A stretch of 64,000 nucleotides of DNA from Rapana venosa. Lineage: Eukaryota > Mollusca > Gastropoda > Neogastropoda > Muricidae. The first letter of the stretch is position 1, and the number at the start of each line of letters is the position of its first letter. The DNA lies in assembly GCA_028751875.1 (NCBI GenBank), contig CM054143.1, positions 69,853,951-69,917,950 on the forward strand. Reading direction: 5' to 3'. This document shows, one piece after another, positions 58,761 through 64,000 of the stretch. Below the pieces are notes generated by a model, which was given only the letters and a program-made list of their open reading frames with translations, made no database searches and was not told where the DNA came from. Both the position numbers and the translations under genes were made by a program.

Positions 58761-60055
58761 AAAACAAGGAATCTGGTGGTGGCGGACCCTTGCGGGCGTC
58801 AGCATTCCTCCGACTCTGAGGGACCTGCAGTGCAACACCCAGTCCAGTCCTCTTCTTCCATGCTGGAAAGAAGTCCAAGTGACATATGCAACAAGGGGAC
58901 AGAACTTCCAATCTATGAGGAGTGCAGCACTGAATGATAATCCTCTTCCTCCTGGCAGACGTTCAAAGTGAATGACATGGAACTTCGAGGGAACTGCAAA
59001 TCCAAGTCTAATGCACAATCCCAGAACCTGACAGCACTAAACCTCTCCCTTTTTCCCCCCCCCCCTACAACGTTCAAAAGCCGAGAAAGTGTTTCTCTTC
59101 TTCCCAGACTACAGCGAGATCAATCCTCGTCTAGCTGTGCTTTGTGGCTAGCACTGTTCAAGATGCCCTGGCCTGAGGTGACATGCCCTCATTAGGAGAG
59201 GAGAAATAAAAACTGACTCGTTTTTAAAAACAAACGAAATAAAAGTAGATGACTGAACGAACCAAGCAAAATGAAAAATAATAAAAAAAACAAAGTTGAC
59301 TTTTAAACCAAACAAAACAACCCTTAAAAAGTAATCTTTTAATAATTTCTATAGTTGTAAAGCAAAAACAAAACAAAAGAAAAACAAAAATCCTAACAAC
59401 CAAAACCAAAACTACCTGTAAACAGTTATAGTTAATACAGCAAAAGAAGTCCAGCGAGCATGAAGCAGACTGAAACACTGGAAGATCACAGAGTCAATGA
59501 CAGTCATTACCACAAGATACAATTATAATCACAGCAGAGAACTAGGAAATAATTATATCATGAAAAACCCCCAGCCTCCACAATTTACAACAATGAATGG
59601 AAAAAAAATGGGCCCTGAAAAAAGATTAATAAATTAGACAAAAAGATAAGAAGCTCAAGGTTAGCCACTACTGACTTAGGTAACTGACTTAGTCCTGTTT
59701 TGTGTTTAGCTATCATTACTGCCACAACTTTTGTCATATATCATATATTAATATCCAATCACACTCACTCAAACAGAACCAAAACCAATCAACACTGAAA
59801 ACAAAAGGCACAGAAACCTAGAAAGCAAAAATCCTGAATCAGATCATCTTTAAACAATGAGACTAAAGTTAGTGCGCTCTGAACCCAGGTATTGATATAG
59901 AAATATATCTTCATATCGCTCAGATAAACTCACTATAAAATATGCCTTACCACAGTTGTCTCTTTCTTCTTTTCCACTCCTTGCTCATGGATCTGCACTT
60001 TCTTCTGCACAACAAATTACATTATAACTGTCATTACACATCACTCAACATTCTA
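58761..60055. other. Noncoding arm sequence
   Basis: From about 59300 it matches 36300-37130 in reverse. Before that it is arm-specific. No gene called. Confidence 0.45.
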
Positions 60056-60059
60056 CCAC

Positions 60060-60091
<32 letters not shown>

Positions 60092-60145
60092 GTGCACGTG
60101 TGAGCGAGCGCGAGCGAGAGAGTGCACGCACGCGCACACGCAACG
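60060..60145. repeat. GT/CG-rich microsatellite
   Basis: (GT)n then GAGCGAGCGCGAGCGAGAGA. Arm partner of 36165-36302. Confidence 0.9.
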
Positions 60146-60564
60146 CGCGATGAGTCCCTGTAGAGGAGCTGTGAGTGTCATTCAGTTGTGTGTATGTTAA
60201 GCGCGCTTTGCTGCATATCGTCTATGTCTCTTATTCGCCCCCATCACCATATCAGAACAGCTGCGCAATCGGTGACGAGCGAGAGGAGCTATATACACCA
60301 GCCGAGACACCGAATTGAGTGTATCAGTTACTGTAGAGCACATTATGGCAAGGCGGAGGCGGGGTGGGGGGTGCACTAGGGGGCGTTATTCTCTCTGCAC
60401 CAGAGCCAATATAGTATGAGGCACAGTACCAGAGCATTACCCTGATCTAACCCGAGCATAGAGTGAGACCTGTTCTGTATGGGGCACACACACACACACA
60501 CTAACATTGTTACCATGAGGCCCAAAAAAGATGTTTCTGCGGTGGTTGCCTCACCGACGTTGGT

Positions 60565-60690
60565 TTTATACTATCATCGAAGGACTTTGGGGTGGAGAGG
60601 ATGCGGCACTGATGACTCCAGAGGATTAATGAGATTTGAACCTGGGTCAACACGCAACAGATCATGAGCCATCACTCCTAACACCTCGAT
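60565..60690 (-). repeat. SINE-A head (tRNA-like), minus strand
   Basis: The reverse complement reads TGACCCAGGTTCAAATCTCA with CTCATGATCTGTTG, as at 35806-35850. It is followed by a (GT)n tract at 60702-60750. Confidence 0.7.
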
Positions 60691-60750
60691 CCGTCCCCCT
60701 TGTGTGTGTTTGTGTGTGTGTGTTGTGTGTGTGTGTGTGTGTGTTGTGTG

Positions 60751-61235
60751 TGGTTGTGATCAAAGTTTTAAATAGTTGCAAATCCCATTCGTAATGCCCT
60801 AAGAGGGGGCAAGGTGAATTAAATCTTGAATCTAAATCATGTTGGTTCGGTATGCACGGTGTGCAGATGTGCATGTGTGGGAGAAGAGAGAGACGCAGAA
60901 GAGACGTTGGCAGTTGTGTGTGTACATGTAAATAATTGATACGATCTTAAACTAAATATCGCCCCCCCCCCCCCCAATTTCCTGGACACAAAAGGTGGGG
61001 CGTTTTTTCTGGGCAGTATGTGATGATGACAACTCATTCTCCTCACCACTATGTAATGAACTCTGGCAACTCAACAATTGTTCCAGCTGTCAACAACAAT
61101 ACTCAGCAAGAACATTTTTTCACATTAAAAAAAAAAACTTTAACTGTGGTATCTAAAGTAAAATATATATACTGTGCATACTGGTGAAGAAGTGTCACGT
61201 TGTTCATTGATAGCAAAATAAATGTGGACACTACC
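60751..61235. other. Unique sequence, probably intronic
   Basis: Contains a poly-C run at 60963-60975. No left-arm match. Confidence 0.4.
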
Positions 61236-61339
61236 TTAACTCTTGCAGGAAGTTTCTTTACCAGCCAGAACTTGTCTTTAGAGTAAAACAAAACAATTTC
61301 TAATATCATTTCAGTCACATATAGATTTTCTATTACGTA
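61236..61339 (-). CDS. Internal coding exon, about 35 codons, unknown gene
   Basis: The acceptor is excellent: ATGACTTTTTTTTTCTCAG, then exon start at 61339. The donor after ...GTTAAG is GTAGTG. The only open frame begins YVIENLYVTEMILEIV and ends KKLPARVK, 35 codons. I see no domain. The exon's reading phase does not join directly to the first exon at 63217, so at least one exon would lie between if they belong to one gene. End positions may be off by one base. No counterpart is readable in the left arm. Confidence 0.5.
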
Positions 61340-63216
61340 CTGAGAAAAAAAAAGTCATGATGAAACATTTCCTGAGTGATACTAGTAATTTATGATACTT
61401 CGCATTGATAGGATACTGTGACTGTGTGGAGCGTGAGTGACAATGACTGAGTGAGTGGTGACACTTCTCTTCATATTATTTATAATAATAAATATCATTA
61501 TTATAACAGACTCCTTGCAAGTTGTAAGCATACATGTATGTTAACCAAGCTGAACAGGAATTCTGTATGGGTGTGAGCAAAAGAGGGCGCTAAGAGAGTG
61601 TAGACATCCGCACGTTTGTGTGTGTCACTGTCGGTGTGTGTGTGTTGTTGTTGTTGATTTCAATTTTACGTCTGTTCACTTTTCGTGATATTAGACGGGG
61701 AAAAAAACAAACAAACCAAAACCAAAAAAAACGGGTGAGGTGGATGTGTTGTTTAAAATTTTTAAAATTTAAATCTCGAAAAGAAACTTGGCAATGCAAC
61801 AGGAATTAAAAACAAACAAACAAAAACAAGCCATTAACGGTTAATGTAACTATACACACCTGTCCTATTAGACTGGACAAAAAGACCTTTTCACAATTCA
61901 AATGCTATTTTAGAATTACTGAATATACTGTTGAGGGACGTTTCAAAAAATATGGGGCATGAAAGGTGTGTGTGACGTGTGTGTGGTGTGTGTGTGTGTG
62001 GTGGTGTGTTTCCCTGTTTGTGTTGTAAGTTAGTCAGTGTGTGTTTTATATGTGTATTGCAGTGCGTGTATACATGTGTAGTGCGTGCGAGTCTGTCACT
62101 TTGCACTTCATGTGTCACTGTGTTAGTGCAAATTCTGTGTATATTTCATTTGCATGCATACCGCATATTTGAAACTGCAGACATATATATATTGTGTGTG
62201 TGTGATGTGCCCCATCCACAATATGAAGATAGGGGAGGGGGGGGGAATATATAAAGGCCCCTAACACAAGTAGTACCAAGAAATAATTATAATTTATTCG
62301 ATGGATGATGATGCTACTGCCTTTAGTTTCTGCACAGATCAGTGTGCAGTGCTCTGGGTAGTATTGGTTTTGAACACGTGATGTGGGCAGTTTGTCATTA
62401 TATCTGGGGTTGAGAACTTTTACTTAGGAGATCTAATAGCTGTTATAACAGACTGTCAACAAAACCTCCTATCACTAAACAAAACAAAACAGTTGTAAAG
62501 AAACCAGTTTGGACTGTCCAAAAGTAATAATTATCCCCGCCAGTGCAAGTGAATCTGACATTTTTCAGTAAGTTTATTTTACTTCTTTTTTACAGAAAAA
62601 CTCACATCCGACACAACAGGGTATCATACAGACTTTGTGGGAGAAAATTTGGGTCTTGATAGGCCTTTTTTGGCCATTATTTCCAAATTTTAGTCGTAGC
62701 TGCGGGGTATCAAAGTAAAATTATCAACCTTGTACACGTTGACATTGATAACCCAATCTCAAACTCATGAAAGCAAAGTCTTCTTGTACTAAATCTAAAA
62801 TGTTGGGATAATTGAATATGACACAAATCCAAGGTAAGTTCTAGAATAAAATGTCTTTCAATCATTCATGTTTCATAGATACCACAAGGATTAAAATCTT
62901 CACACAGTGAAACATCAAATTGGATAATGATGGAATTGGAAGTCTCCATCATCCATGTCTTGAAACTTCCAAGCACAGTGAAAACTGACACAATGTCTCT
63001 GATAACTCAGCAAAGTGAACGTCAACCCTATCCTCAAACTTCACCCAATGTGAAATAGTCCTCTTTCCTATCTATCTCCCCATATTTGGGGTTTTTTTTA
63101 AAGCAATCTTCGGATCAAGCCTGCCAAGTAACTGAAAAGTGCAAATTTTAAAGAAGTCAACTATATCGACCACATGACGGTGAAAGTATGCAAAAGTGCT
63201 GGCATTTCTGACTTAC
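61340..63216. other. Probable intron, noncoding
   Basis: Matches the damaged left-arm segment 21550-23145. Contains a GT tract at 61979-62010 and 62193-62204. A possible exon at about 62980-62900 (minus; after GTGTCAG, frame FHCAWKFQDMDDG) lacks a donor, so it is not called. Confidence 0.4.
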
Positions 63217-63347
63217 CGTATCAACTGGATTCGTTTCTGTATGCTTCTGCAGGGAAATCGGGGATAAATCTCCTCGAATAAAGAAAAATTGACTACAGAT
63301 TTTATTGTTTTTTTCCATTCCGACATGGGACTGTCACTGACTGCCAT
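63217..63347 (-). CDS. First coding exon, 43 codons, unknown gene
   Basis: ATG at 63347 in the context AAAATGGCAG, followed by an open frame that begins MAVSDSPMSEWKKTIKSVV and continues with EEIYPRFPCRSIQKRIQ. It ends in a strong 5' splice site, ACG then GTAAGTCAG, at 63216. Start choice rests on the YY1-like AAAATGGC context and the NRF1-like palindrome just upstream. No domain recognised from 43 residues. The partner at about 21.1-21.3 kb is unreadable. Confidence 0.55.
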
Positions 63348-63425
63348 TTTTGTAAACTGATGCGCATGCGCAACAGGAGAAACAATAGGCGCTTCCTATT
63401 CACAGCGCAGCTGTGCTAAAATGAA
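63348..63425 (-). promoter_or_regulatory. TATA-less promoter with NRF1-like palindrome
   Basis: TGCGCATGCGCA at 63361-63372 is a perfect palindrome matching the NRF1 core GCGCATGCGC. AAAATGGCAG (YY1-like, containing the start codon) follows within 20 bases. GCGC-rich motifs (CAGCTGCGCTG, AGGAAGCGCC) lie upstream. This arrangement is typical of housekeeping promoters in animals. Confidence 0.5.
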
Positions 63426-63539
63426 AATCCTCGTAGATAAGACTGTAGCCACAATAAACCAGAAAACAGGGGGGTTTTTGTCCTTTTTTTTTTAAAACTC
63501 AGGACGCAGTACCAAGTTTAACATCATTTTTTCGAACAA

Positions 63540-63700
63540 AGTACGGACAGGGTGGAAATAAATAGTCTTGAGACTGGATTTAAAAGGGTCATAAGAAGGC
63601 TTTTGGCTGAGAGAGAGAGGGAGATCATTCAAATCAATGGACCCAAAATTTGAGAAGCCCGTGATGGCCCGATGGTGATTGGTTAATCTAGGTATTCGTA
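63540..63700 (-). mobile_element. LINE 3' coding fragment, divergent copy
   Basis: The minus strand reads FSNFGSIDLNDLPLSLSQKP and then SYDPFKSSLKTI, equivalent to the C-terminal segment of copies A-C but more diverged. Truncated on both sides by (GA)n and unrelated sequence. Confidence 0.65.
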
Positions 63701-63702
<2 letters not shown>

Positions 63703-63750
<48 letters not shown>

Positions 63751-63855
63751 GAGAGAAGAGAGAGAGAGAGAAGACAGACAGACAGAGAGAGAGAGAGGAG
63801 AGAGAGAGAGAAAGAGTGAGAAGAGAGAGAGAGAGAGAGAGAGAAGAGAGAGACA
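63703..63855. repeat. GA microsatellite
   Basis: (GA)n with interruptions. Partner of the CT tract at 20718-20848. Confidence 0.95.
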
Positions 63856-63960
63856 ATGACAATGACAATGACCAATGACAAATTTCTTTTATTTCGAGGA
63901 TAATGAATAGCACAAGACAGGTGCTTTTTAACATCCAGTCCCCCGCCCGTAGGATACATC
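63856..63960 (-). repeat. SINE-A tail with CAATGA repeat
   Basis: (CAATGA)n at 63853-63880, then the reverse complement of the SINE-A tail (GGATGTTAAAAAGCACCTG, TTATCCTCGAAATAAAAGAA). Confidence 0.65.
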
Positions 63961-64000
63961 TTAATAATAATAACCCATACTTATACAGTCTCACAATAAA

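Larger units (their letters stand above)
44967..63855. repeat. Right arm of large inverted duplication
   Basis: The cleaner arm, reverse-oriented to 20718-42900. It carries two insertions absent from the left arm (46168-49728 and 53419-56793) and about 2 kb extra at 57430-59480. It lacks the 12.6-kb left-arm block. Confidence 0.85.

Noticed and set aside
20718..63855. True chromosomal palindrome or gene-conversion arm pair
   Set aside because: The centre is a scaffold gap and the arms differ by transposon insertions with empty sites. Kept only as an alternative.
20718..63855. Fold-back (template plus complement) read artefact
   Set aside because: Such an artefact would copy the Kolobok-like element and the second element into both arms; they occur in one only.

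Overview
The window is eukaryotic, repeat-rich, draft-quality DNA from a marine invertebrate, most likely a gastropod mollusc. The pointers are a tRNA-headed SINE family, a (GAA)n-tailed dispersed repeat of a kind I recall from gastropod genomes, a LINE of the CR1/L2 group ending in ATAATAATA repeats, long GT/CA microsatellites and spliced exons. The exact species cannot be read from the sequence.

The window is three contigs joined by two gaps of exactly 500 N (14855-15354 and 44467-44966), a scaffolding signature. Sequence quality varies widely: 1-4560 and 18430-20100 are almost pure homopolymer runs and hold no usable information, and 20.7-35.7 kb is badly homopolymer-damaged.

Contig 1 (1-14854): homopolymer noise; a frameshifted coding-like block on the minus strand (5.2-6.3 kb); a SINE; a 2.3-kb minisatellite of about 42 bp units (7.75-10.06 kb); a GC-rich exon of about 2 kb with Gln-rich/Pro-rich stretches and a PDZ-like domain, bounded by plausible splice sites (10088-12129); a GT-rich intron with a second minisatellite; then a LINE 3' end.

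Contig 2 (15355-44466) and contig 3 (44967-64000) are inverted copies of each other: about 20.7-42.9 kb pairs with about 45.0-63.8 kb, with the turning point at the 500-N gap. The arms differ by insertions. The right arm alone carries a 3.56-kb Kolobok-like DNA transposon (TTAA target duplication, inverted ends, decayed transposase) nested inside the LINE, and a second 3.4-kb element with 15-bp inverted ends and a 7-bp duplication, TTAACAG. The left arm alone carries a 12.6-kb block (23.15-35.76 kb) that contains a damaged minus-strand protein-primed family-B DNA polymerase of Polinton/Maverick (adintovirus-like) type. Each right-arm insertion has its empty site in the left arm. The simplest reading is that two haplotypes of one locus were scaffolded head to head, not that this is a true chromosomal palindrome.

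Host-gene signals in the right arm are a 43-codon first exon with a strong splice donor beneath an NRF1-like palindrome (63217-63347, minus) and a 35-codon internal exon (about 61236-61339, minus), probably of the same gene. Much of the sequence between them and to their left would then be intron filled with transposons.
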